Shown: piece by piece, positions 1 through 5,548 of the stretch
Layout: the number at the start of each line of letters is the position of its first letter
How positions within the stretch are numbered: position 1 is the first letter of the stretch
From: JAEUKQ01 sp964414755
GTDB lineage: Bacteria > Pseudomonadota > Alphaproteobacteria > JAEUKQ01
NCBI GenBank assembly: GCA_964414755.1
Contig: CAYPXH010000056.1
Coordinates: 1 to 6,448, forward strand
Reading direction: 5' to 3'
DNA: 6,448 bases
Notes under the pieces: generated by a model
What the model saw: only the letters and a program-made list of their open reading frames with translations
Databases searched by the model: none
Told to the model about the DNA's origin: nothing
Translations under genes and position numbers: made by a program

Positions 1-212
1 TATTATGCAGGTTTTTATATTACACTAATCAGTTCGGCATTAATGCAAGTGTCTGGCAAAGTGTACTTGTTGATGATCAATTGTTCTTCAGCCTTCAGCA
101 AGATGAAAAGCCCATCCAACGTTCGGACTTCTTCAAGCAAATAACCGAAGGCCAAATTACATTGAGCGAAATGTTTAATTTGCGCCTGTATCAGGTAAAA
201 CTAGTGAAATAA
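1..212 (+). CDS. C-terminal fragment of an unrecognised protein (5' end outside window)
   Basis: An open frame read from base 3 runs 69 codons without a stop and ends at TAA (210-212). It enters from the left edge, so only the C-terminus is visible. The residues from about codon 6 onward read like real protein, mixed polar and hydrophobic (for example VWQSVLVDDQLFFSLQQDE, then ITLSEMFNLRLYQVKLVK at the end), and no family was recognised. There is no membrane segment, cysteine cluster or catalytic motif in this part. The first codons lie inside the left arm of an 18-base inverted repeat, and the stop codon lies inside the right arm, so the opening residues (LCRFL) may not belong to the original protein. 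Frame 1 is also open to base 141 but gives a less protein-like sequence. The gene converges on the minus-strand operon. It could be a true gene end, a remnant inside a small repeat element, or an assembly-edge product. Confidence 0.5.
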   Translation, partial: LCRFLYYTNQFGINASVWQSVLVDDQLFFSLQQDEKPIQRSDFFKQITEGQITLSEMFNLRLYQVKLVK

Positions 213-226
213 AAACCTGCATAATA
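1..226. repeat. 18-base perfect inverted repeat bracketing a 226-base segment
   Basis: Bases 1-18 (TATTATGCAGGTTTTTAT) are the exact reverse complement of bases 209-226; the match stops at base 19 versus 208. The left arm begins at the first base of the window, so the repeat may extend further left. The arrangement resembles the terminal inverted repeats of a miniature transposable element, but no transposase is present and target-site duplications cannot be judged without the left flank. A foldback at a contig end is an equally simple explanation. No third copy was noticed in the window. Confidence 0.55.
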
Positions 227-345
227 CATTGAATCATGCTTCTTTAATTTTATTTTTTGCTGGATCTATGTGACAGCGCGTTGGCGACTGAAGAATGTAA
301 TTCGTCTGCTGCCCCTAATAAAAATTATAACAAAAATTAAAGCAG

Positions 346-372
346 CCTTTGATGACTATTTATCCATCAAGG
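346..372 (-). terminator. Weak candidate terminator of the lipid-modification operon
   Basis: Downstream of the SDR stop, the minus strand can form a stem of CCTTGATG with CATCAAAGG (one bulged base, 10-base loop). It is followed after CTGC by a T-rich tract (TTTAATTTTTG). The stem is not GC-rich and the T tract is offset and interrupted, so this is a weak candidate. No better hairpin was seen between 213 and 390, the convergent region between the left plus-strand gene end and this operon. Confidence 0.3.
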
Positions 373-390
373 ATAAACTTTGTTGTTGTT

Positions 391-1137
391 TCAAGGAAGC
401 TTTTTTTGCCATTTGATAAGGGCAAAATATAGTGATGATGGCAGATAGCGCATCAATTTAACCGCATTAGCAAATAACCACGGAAATCGACTTTCAAATT
501 TGTTTTTTTCCATAGAGCGCATGATGCTTTCAGCCGCGTCTTCCGGTGACATTAAAAAAGGCATGGAAAAAGTATTAAGGTCGGTTAAGCGTGTTTTAAC
601 AAAGCCTGGGTTAATCAGTTGAATGTGAATGCCATATGGGCTTAAATCGCACCTTAAATTCTCGGCTAAATGAATAATACCAGCCTTGCTAGCCCCATAA
701 CCAATAGCAGATGGTAAACCACGATACCCTGCAATGCTGCCAATAAGAACTATTTTACCGCGTTTTTGTTTAATCATGGCCGGAATGGCAAGTGATAAAA
801 CCCGCAAAGCACCGGTTAAATTTACATCAATCATGGCCTCGGTATCTTGCAGGTTAAAATTATCTGCTGCTGCAGGTTGGTAATAACCCGCGTTATAGAT
901 AACCGTGTCAATTCCTGACCATTCACCGGCAATCTTTTGCCAGGCCTGCTGTAATGTTGTTTGATCACGAACATCAGCAGGAACGACCAAATGCTCTGGC
1001 CCTAATTGCGATACCAGGTTAGACAAGCGATCTGTCTGCCTTGCCGATAAAGCAAGCTTATACCCTTTATTGGCTAAACCAATTGCCAGTGAACGACCAA
1101 TCCCCTCGCTTGCGCCAACCAACCATGTACGGTTCAT
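391..1137 (-). CDS. Short-chain dehydrogenase/reductase (SDR family), last gene of lipid-modification operon
   Basis: This is a 248-residue classical SDR, the usual length of the family, predicted to be a cytoplasmic NAD(P)(H)-dependent oxidoreductase. Visible motifs are the nucleotide-binding GASEGIG at residues 8-14, Asp55 (ADV), NAG at 82-84, Asn106, catalytic Ser134 (IGSIAG), Tyr147 and Lys151 in YGASK, and PGFVKT after the active site. Arg33 after the second strand (SAR) suggests a preference for NADP(H), which is inference. The last 30 residues are hydrophobic and basic (LMRYLPSSLYFALIKWQKK), possibly a membrane-associating tail. The chosen ATG at 1137 overlaps the stop of the DUF3833 gene as ATGA (1134-1137), typical of translational coupling. 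An in-frame ATG eight codons upstream (1161) would extend further into that gene and lacks support. The substrate is unknown. In homologous clusters an SDR accompanies Cfa-like methyltransferase, DUF1365 and FAD genes, so a fatty-acyl or related lipid substrate is likely. Confidence 0.9.
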   Translation of the reverse strand: MNRTWLVGASEGIGRSLAIGLANKGYKLALSARQTDRLSNLVSQLGPEHLVVPADVRDQTTLQQAWQKIAGEWSGIDTVIYNAGYYQPAAADNFNLQDTEAMIDVNLTGALRVLSLAIPAMIKQKRGKIVLIGSIAGYRGLPSAIGYGASKAGIIHLAENLRCDLSPYGIHIQLINPGFVKTRLTDLNTFSMPFLMSPEDAAESIMRSMEKNKFESRFPWLFANAVKLMRYLPSSLYFALIKWQKKLP

Positions 1138-1622
1138 GATATCCGCCGCATTAATAAACAAATTTCACCAACTTTAAGGCCAAGCTTTTTCATCTTCGTG
1201 CGGTTTAGAATGGTTGATTGATCAACTAAATACATCCAATCATCCATAGTTAAATCAATTGTTGATTTTTTATATGGTACACGCAATCGATACCTCAGAT
1301 TAACTGAATTACCAGCTTGCTGGCCAATCGCTTGGCCAATAACATCACCGGCACGTGCAAAAAAATATTGATCATCTTGATAGCTTATGTTCCAGATGCG
1401 TTCTGTCTTTTCGCCATCATCAAAGTCAAACCATTCATCAAGACGGCCATTTTTTGCATCCCAAGTTCCTTGAATTTTAACATAAAAACGGCGGGTTGGT
1501 CGACCCAAATAGTCAAACAAAGACCCCCACCCTTCTACCGTACCATTAAAAAATTGCCGTAGATCAAGTTTAGGCTGTTTTTCTTGAAAAGGTTTTAGGC
1601 GGTTTGATGCAGATAAATTCAT
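1134..1622 (-). CDS. DUF3833 family protein, no visible lipobox
   Basis: This 162-residue protein is recognised as DUF3833 by its layout: DLRQFFNGTVEGWG near residues 20-33, a R-x-F-x-V strand, GTWD, LDEWFDFDDG at 61-70, RIWNIS, then GDVIGQAIGQQAGN at 92-105 and DDWMYLVDQSTILNRTKMKKLGLKVGE to near the C-terminus. It is probably a small beta-rich, lipocalin-like fold; its biochemical role is unknown. DUF3833 genes recur beside Cfa-like synthase, DUF1365 and SDR genes, so a role in handling modified membrane lipid is inferred. Many gammaproteobacterial members begin with a lipoprotein signal and lipobox cysteine. Here the N-terminus (MNLSASNRLKPFQEKQP) is polar with no signal peptide, so the protein looks cytoplasmic as annotated. 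The start at 1622 is preferred over the ATG at 1628 because AAGGGA (1631-1636) lies 8 bases from it but only 2 from the other. It follows the methyltransferase gene by about 37 bases. Confidence 0.85.
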   Translation of the reverse strand: MNLSASNRLKPFQEKQPKLDLRQFFNGTVEGWGSLFDYLGRPTRRFYVKIQGTWDAKNGRLDEWFDFDDGEKTERIWNISYQDDQYFFARAGDVIGQAIGQQAGNSVNLRYRLRVPYKKSTIDLTMDDWMYLVDQSTILNRTKMKKLGLKVGEICLLMRRIS

Positions 1623-1630
1623 AATCATAT

Positions 1631-1636
1631 TCCCTT
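1631..1636 (-). promoter_or_regulatory. Ribosome binding site deciding the DUF3833 start
   Basis: On the minus strand AAGGGA is followed by ATATGATTATG. The first ATG (1628) is only 2 bases away, too close for a normal Shine-Dalgarno spacing, while the second (1622) is 8 bases away. The second ATG is therefore the likely start. Confidence 0.6.
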
Positions 1637-1659
1637 AAGCTGTTAAAAATTTTTGAAAA

Positions 1660-2811
1660 CTAAGGTCGCAATAATTCAATTTGCATAACATTTGTTCGTT
1701 CTGTGATAAAACCAGCAGCCGACATGTTAAGATAAAATTCCCAAGATCTTAAAAAGGCCTGATCATATCCCATTTTTTCAAGATCCGGCTGCACAAGCTT
1801 AACATTGTTATTCCATTGCTGTAGCGTCCAGGCATAATCTTGGCCAAATTCAAACACTGATTGTACAGCAAGACCAGCCTTCCTAGCGTATTTCATAAAT
1901 ATTTCGCGCGAGGGTAGCATACCACCAGGAAAAATATAATGGCGGATATAATCGCTTTCACGCCGATAAGCAGCAAAAAATTGATTGCCTATAGTAATAG
2001 CCTGGATAATGGCGCGTCCGCCTGGGACTAATAACTCATAAATTTTTCTAAAATAGGTTGGCCAATATTTTTCGCCAACTGCTTCGAACATTTCGATTGA
2101 TACGATATAGTCAAATTTCCCTTTAATACTGCGATAATCGCAAAGTAAAATGCTGGCACGATTTTGCAGTCTATCCTGTGCGAAATGATATTGCTGTGGC
2201 GATATGGTAATCCCAGTTACGGATGCACCTGCTTTAACAGCTTCTTCAGCGAAACCACCCCAACCGCAACCGATTTCAAGAATTCTTGCACCATCAGGCT
2301 TGATTAAGTCAAGAATACGCTGATATTTATTTTGCTGTGCTTGTGCTAAGGTTTCACTACCGCTAACCCGCAATCCAGATGAATAGGTCATGCTTGAATC
2401 AAGCCAGCGCTGATAAAAATTGTTACCAATATCGTAATGACGCCGAATGTTTAACCGGCTACCATTGGTTGTATTTGCGCGAATAACATTATTATACAAA
2501 CGAAACAACAAGCGCATCCACCAGGTTGATAAAGCATATTTCTTTAAAAATGATAAATTAACGGCACAGTAACAGATACAATCAAGCAGATTGGCGGTTT
2601 GCCAATAACCTAAAACATATCCTTCGCCAAAACCTATATCACCACGCCGCCGTAATAAATCCACCATTTTCCAATCACGCACCTGTAAAACTGCCTGTGG
2701 CCCTGGGCGTTGTCCAATAAAATCAAGGGTCTGTCCTGTTGGTATCGTAAGACTTAACGAACCAAACGGACATTCTTTTAAAGCGTTTAAAAAATTTTGA
2801 AGCTGTTTCAT
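1660..2811 (-). CDS. Cyclopropane-fatty-acyl-phospholipid synthase family SAM methyltransferase
   Basis: This 383-residue protein matches E. coli Cfa (382) in length. It transfers a methyl group from S-adenosylmethionine to the cis double bond of phospholipid acyl chains at the membrane face. The N-terminal 115 residues form the lipid-binding region typical of full-length Cfa. The catalytic part has HYDIGNNFY (125-133), YSSG (143-146), SAM motif LEIGCGWGG (178-186), GITIS (200-204), DYR (225-227), MFEAVGE (241-247), QAITIG (270-275), YIFPGG (292-297) and FGQDY (322-326). Aligned by eye with E. coli Cfa, the active-site Glu239, Ile268 and Tyr317 are kept (Glu243, Ile272, Tyr326), but Cys139 is Ser145 and His266 is Gln270. 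These changes are common in a Cfa-like branch linked to DUF1365 and FAD-oxidase genes, so the product may be a methylated rather than cyclopropane acyl chain. It starts 8 bases after the DUF1365 stop without a clear Shine-Dalgarno, implying translational coupling. The gene symbol is left blank because the branch is not plain cfa. Confidence 0.93.
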   Translation of the reverse strand: MKQLQNFLNALKECPFGSLSLTIPTGQTLDFIGQRPGPQAVLQVRDWKMVDLLRRRGDIGFGEGYVLGYWQTANLLDCICYCAVNLSFLKKYALSTWWMRLLFRLYNNVIRANTTNGSRLNIRRHYDIGNNFYQRWLDSSMTYSSGLRVSGSETLAQAQQNKYQRILDLIKPDGARILEIGCGWGGFAEEAVKAGASVTGITISPQQYHFAQDRLQNRASILLCDYRSIKGKFDYIVSIEMFEAVGEKYWPTYFRKIYELLVPGGRAIIQAITIGNQFFAAYRRESDYIRHYIFPGGMLPSREIFMKYARKAGLAVQSVFEFGQDYAWTLQQWNNNVKLVQPDLEKMGYDQAFLRSWEFYLNMSAAGFITERTNVMQIELLRP

Positions 2812-2819
2812 AGCACAAT

Positions 2820-3602
2820 CTAATTAAAGTGATGTTTTGGTTTTGTTGGTTTCTTACGATAAGGTACGCCTTTTATCCATAAACGCAGCGCGTGGTAATG
2901 AATAAAAAAAATAACCTTAATCGTCTGCCATGGTTTGCACAGAAACTGCCGGCGCAGTTCTAAATTGCTCATAGGAACTGTTGTTCCATAAAGCGCGGTG
3001 CTGATAGTTTTTTGTTTATCAACATAATAATCAATGTTAATTGCCAAACGGTTGGAAGAAGTATGAAAACGAAAATCGTAATAGCCCCGAACATCACAAA
3101 AAGGTGATACATGAAATGTTTTTAAATGTGTAACTGGCACTTGGTAACCGGCATCTCCTGTATGAAAAACACTGAGGTTTTTTGAAGAATGATGGTAGCA
3201 CAAATAACCATGGCGTTCGCCAAAGGTGTTATTTACCTCGGCCAATACTGCATAAAGATTTGACTGATCATCATAACATAGCCAAAAACTAACCGGATTG
3301 AATACATACCCCAATAACCGGGGCAATGTTAACAGCATAACATGCGTTGGCTGTGGCTGATGATGTTCTTGTAAAAGGCCGTATAACTGATCGCGCCACG
3401 AACGCTCCTGATCAACACCATAATCAGACTCATAAAAACTTAAAAAATTGGGACTATTTAAACCAATCATCCTGAATTTACTTAAGGCAGATAAATCACT
3501 CATATCGATAAGAAAATAGGCTATCCGGTGACGTAACGGATAATTGATGGGAACATGGCGGTTATGCACAACCGTTGCATCTAATATGTAATGCCCCTTC
3601 AT
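2820..3602 (-). CDS. DUF1365 domain-containing protein
   Basis: This 260-residue protein has the hallmarks of DUF1365 (COG3496): an N-terminal VVHNRHVPINYPLRHRIAYF segment, LPRLLGYVFNPVSFWLCYD in the middle, VLAEVNNTFGERHGY, KTFHVSPFCDVRGYYDFRF, and a basic C-terminal IHYHALRLWIKGVPYRKKP. The family length is about 250-270 residues, so the gene is intact. No enzymatic activity is established with confidence for the family. Conserved His, Asn and Arg positions suggest an enzyme or lipid-binding protein, and its constant company with Cfa-like methyltransferase and FAD-oxidase genes points to acyl-chain modification. No signal peptide or clear transmembrane helix is visible, but the aromatic and basic C-terminus could touch the membrane. 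The ATG at 3602 lies 5 bases after the stop of the flavoprotein gene, with GAG 9 bases upstream. GTG at 3605 and a TTG at 3611 that overlaps the upstream stop are possible but less likely. Confidence 0.9.
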   Translation of the reverse strand: MKGHYILDATVVHNRHVPINYPLRHRIAYFLIDMSDLSALSKFRMIGLNSPNFLSFYESDYGVDQERSWRDQLYGLLQEHHQPQPTHVMLLTLPRLLGYVFNPVSFWLCYDDQSNLYAVLAEVNNTFGERHGYLCYHHSSKNLSVFHTGDAGYQVPVTHLKTFHVSPFCDVRGYYDFRFHTSSNRLAINIDYYVDKQKTISTALYGTTVPMSNLELRRQFLCKPWQTIKVIFFIHYHALRLWIKGVPYRKKPTKPKHHFN

Positions 3603-3607
3603 CACGG

Positions 3608-4873
3608 TCAACTCAAACCCATTTTTTGTATAACTTGTAAACTGCTTTTAATACCATCTTCGTGAAAGCCGTAGCCTAAATATGCGCCCGCGTACCAACA
3701 CCGATTTTCACCCTGTATCGCTGCAATATCTTTCTGGGCAGAATATGTTTCAAGATTATATGTCGGATGGTAAAATTCAGTTTGATCAAGAACATGTCTA
3801 TTTGCTATTGACTGCCACGGATTTAAAGTTACCAAAACTGGTTTGGTATCAGGTAATGATTGCAATTTATTCATCCAGTATGTTACAGCTATTTTGGTCT
3901 GGCCATTTTGCTGTGTGCTTAGGTAATTCCAGCTACTCCAACATCTTATACGCTGCGGCATCCAGTTCAGATCACGGTGTGTGTAGGCAATGTTTTTATG
4001 GCGCTGAAACTTTGATAAAACATACCGCTCCTTATTAGTGGCATCTTTCAGCAAAGATAAAACGATTTGCGGATGACACGCAAATATAACCTGATCGACA
4101 AGTTGGTTTTGTCCATTGGCAGCCATAATAATTACCGAATCTGCCTGTCTCTTGATGGCTGTGATTTCAGCTGATAAAATAATCGTTGGCTTGGCAATTT
4201 TTACCAACCGTTCAACATAATCGGCGCTGCGGTTTTTAAGAGTAAGCCACTGTGGTTGACGATAAATTTGTAACAACCCATGATTATACATAAATTGTAC
4301 CAAAAAATGTGCTGGAAAATCTAGGACATGGTCTATAGGACAACTCCAAATAGCGGCCACCATAGGCAGTAGATAATGATGCCGAAACCAATTTCCACAA
4401 TTCAGCTTGATCAATAATTCCCGAACGGTCATTTCGGGCTTATCATGGGTAATTGTCACAGCAGTTTGATTAAACCTAATCACATCAACCAACCCACGCC
4501 ACATGGGAATATTCAATATATTTTGGCGCTGGGCAAACCAACTATTGATTGATCGACCAGCCCATTCCATCTGCCCACTATTGGTTGAGGCCGCAAAAGA
4601 CATATTACTTGGCTGAATTTCAACTGCAAGCTCGTGAAATAGCCGCAACAAATTTGGGTATGTACGTGTATTAAAAACAATAAAACCCGTATCTACCGGT
4701 ATTAACCCATGAGCAGTTTCAATTTGAATGGTTCTGCTATGTCCGCCAAGCCTGTTTTCCTGCTCATACAGTGTTATTTGTGCACTATTACGCAAAAAAT
4801 ATGCGGCACTTAGCCCAGCAATGCCCGTGCCGATAACGGCGATCCTTGGTTGATTCTTGTTCATTCCTGTCAT
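3608..4873 (-). CDS. FAD-dependent amine-oxidase-like flavoprotein (COG2907 type), first gene of operon
   Basis: This 421-residue flavoprotein has an N-terminal Rossmann dinucleotide fold with GTGIAG (15-20), the acidic strand end YEQE (36-39), RLGGHSRT (41-48) that contacts FAD, and VDTGFIVFN (60-68). A middle substrate region holds the marker MVAAIWSCP. The protein ends with AGAYLGYGFHEDGIKSSL, the C-terminal FAD-binding signature. This is the NAD/FAD-binding amine-oxidase/desaturase-like group found beside DUF1365 and Cfa-like genes. It is expected to oxidise or desaturate a lipid acyl chain, but the substrate is not shown by sequence. Three ATGs are possible. That at 4891 has no Shine-Dalgarno, that at 4864 has AGGA touching it, and that at 4873 has a weak GAG 5 bases away (TAGAGTGGGC) and is preferred. 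The gene follows a candidate promoter and double operator and opens the five-gene operon. Its stop lies 5 bases from the DUF1365 ATG. Confidence 0.88.
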   Translation of the reverse strand: MTGMNKNQPRIAVIGTGIAGLSAAYFLRNSAQITLYEQENRLGGHSRTIQIETAHGLIPVDTGFIVFNTRTYPNLLRLFHELAVEIQPSNMSFAASTNSGQMEWAGRSINSWFAQRQNILNIPMWRGLVDVIRFNQTAVTITHDKPEMTVRELLIKLNCGNWFRHHYLLPMVAAIWSCPIDHVLDFPAHFLVQFMYNHGLLQIYRQPQWLTLKNRSADYVERLVKIAKPTIILSAEITAIKRQADSVIIMAANGQNQLVDQVIFACHPQIVLSLLKDATNKERYVLSKFQRHKNIAYTHRDLNWMPQRIRCWSSWNYLSTQQNGQTKIAVTYWMNKLQSLPDTKPVLVTLNPWQSIANRHVLDQTEFYHPTYNLETYSAQKDIAAIQGENRCWYAGAYLGYGFHEDGIKSSLQVIQKMGLS

Positions 4874-4909
4874 GCCCACTCTACCTACCATTAATTTTTA
4901 CCATTTCGC

Positions 4910-4938
4910 TACACACTGTGTACCAGACACAGTGTGTA
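4910..4938. promoter_or_regulatory. Double palindromic operator upstream of the lipid-modification operon
   Basis: Bases 4910-4922 read TACACACTGTGTA, a perfect 13-base palindrome around base 4916 (TACACA-C-TGTGTA). Bases 4926-4938 read GACACAGTGTGTA, the same site with one mismatch, centred at 4932. The two sites are 16 bases apart centre to centre with a 3-base gap. Together they also form a perfect 12-base inverted repeat (4910-4921 with 4927-4938). The layout suits two dimers of a helix-turn-helix regulator side by side on the helix. It overlaps the end of the candidate -10 box, as a repressor site would. As RNA it could form a 12-base hairpin, but no T tract follows, so it is not a terminator. 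The regulator is not encoded in this window. Confidence 0.7.
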
Positions 4939-4964
4939 TCTATAAAAAAACAAAAACTATTCAA
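4937..4964 (-). promoter_or_regulatory. Candidate sigma-70 type promoter for the five-gene operon
   Basis: On the minus strand TTGAAT (4959-4964) and TAGATA (4937-4942) are separated by 16 bases, and the spacer is T-rich. Transcription would begin near 4930, inside the palindromic operator, about 55-60 bases before the ATG at 4873. No GGATCA-type sequence that would mark an RpoE/ChrR-type ECF promoter was seen. The boxes are imperfect, so this is a moderate call supported by position. Confidence 0.4.
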
Positions 4965-4997
4965 GGGGCGGGCATCATAAATCTATTGTGATGGGGT

Positions 4998-5036
4998 TAA
5001 ATAAAAAATAAGGGAAGGCGCTTTATCACCTTCCCC
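4998..5036 (-). terminator. Intrinsic terminator of the SPFH-NfeD operon
   Basis: About 33 bases past the NfeD stop, the minus strand forms a 9-pair stem, GGGAAGGTG with CGCCTTCCC (one G-U pair). The loop is ATAAAG, and TTATTTTTTATTT follows. The stem is GC-rich with an immediate T tract, a classic factor-independent terminator. It separates the SPFH/NfeD unit from the lipid-modification operon, which therefore needs its own promoter. Confidence 0.88.
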
Positions 5037-5069
5037 AATAAATACTTATGATTTTATCAATAATGTTAT

Positions 5070-5525
5070 TTAGCCAATATATTTTTCAACAATCAAAATT
5101 GTGCCATTCGTACCAATAACCCGTACTTTCTGGCGTATACCCAAATCAGGCCCGCTAACCCGCCATACTGTATCTCCAAGCCTTACCTTGCCCATGCCGT
5201 TGGTGATTGGTTCTTCCAGCTCGGCAATACGCCCAATATATTGCTGTCCGCGGCGGTTCAGGGTGTTGTTGTCTTCGCTTTGATTGGGATGGGCGCGAAT
5301 CCATATGCGCCACCCAATCACAGCCACCAAGCCCAAAACACCCCATATAACCAACTGCCATTCCCAGGTTAAAAAAGGTACTAACAGTAAAACCACCCCT
5401 ATAACCAATGACGCTGCACCAAACCAAATAAAAAAAGCGCCAGGTACAATAATTTCCATAATTGCCAGCACAAAAGCAAAAATCCACCAGTGCCAAAATT
5501 GCAAATGCTGTAAAAAGTCAATCAT
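5070..5525 (-). CDS. NfeD family membrane protein (short form, partner of SPFH protein)
   Basis: This is a 151-residue protein, the same length class as E. coli YbbJ. The N-terminal half has about three hydrophobic segments (roughly residues 12-33, 34-52 and 56-76) including the family-like FWHWWIFAFVLAIMEIIVPG and FFIWFGAASLVIG. The C-terminal soluble NfeD domain (about 90-149) has LNRRGQQYIGRIAEL, NGMGKVRLGDTVWRVSG and VRVIGTNGTILIVEK, an OB-fold expected to sit at the membrane face. Short NfeD proteins lack the serine-protease domain of long NfeD and act with SPFH/stomatin-like partners in membrane organisation or quality control. Consistent with that, the gene follows the SPFH gene by 23 bases on the same strand and ends before a strong terminator. 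The ATG at 5525 has an ideal AAGGAG 7 bases upstream. Confidence 0.92.
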   Translation of the reverse strand: MIDFLQHLQFWHWWIFAFVLAIMEIIVPGAFFIWFGAASLVIGVVLLLVPFLTWEWQLVIWGVLGLVAVIGWRIWIRAHPNQSEDNNTLNRRGQQYIGRIAELEEPITNGMGKVRLGDTVWRVSGPDLGIRQKVRVIGTNGTILIVEKYIG

Positions 5526-5532
5526 TTACATG

Positions 5533-5538
5533 CTCCTT
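5533..5538 (-). promoter_or_regulatory. Strong Shine-Dalgarno for the NfeD gene
   Basis: AAGGAG on the minus strand sits 7 bases before the ATG at 5525, in the 23-base gap after the SPFH stop. It is the best ribosome binding site in the window and fixes the NfeD start, showing that NfeD is translated on its own initiation rather than only by coupling. Confidence 0.75.
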
Positions 5539-5548
5539 ATAATGCCTA

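Noticed and set aside
1138..1161. Eight-codon N-terminal extension of the SDR
   Set aside because: The Rossmann strand begins right after the ATG at 1137, which also forms the ATGA overlap with the preceding gene; the extension has no matching ribosome binding site.
1317..1562. Plus-strand open frame of 81 codons
   Set aside because: It is antisense to the DUF3833 gene, with no start signal or recognisable motif.
3682..4038. Plus-strand open frame of 118 codons
   Set aside because: It lies antisense inside the flavoprotein gene, whose motifs are clear, and its translation shows no domain.
4874..4891. Upstream ATG (4891) of the flavoprotein gene
   Set aside because: It has no Shine-Dalgarno and adds six residues before the usual family start; it remains possible but is less likely than 4873.
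4910..4938. Double palindrome read as a transcription terminator
   Set aside because: No T tract follows on either strand, and a good terminator for the upstream unit already exists at 4998-5036.
4940..5000. RpoE/ChrR-type ECF promoter expected from Rhodobacter clusters
   Set aside because: No TGATCC-like -35 element is present on the minus strand upstream of the flavoprotein gene.
5101..5283. Plus-strand open frame of 60 codons
   Set aside because: It is antisense to the NfeD soluble domain, with no supporting signal.
5155..5496. Minus-strand open frame of 113 codons in another frame of the NfeD gene
   Set aside because: It overlaps the NfeD gene almost fully, has no ribosome binding site, and its Trp/Cys/Gly-rich translation fits no family.
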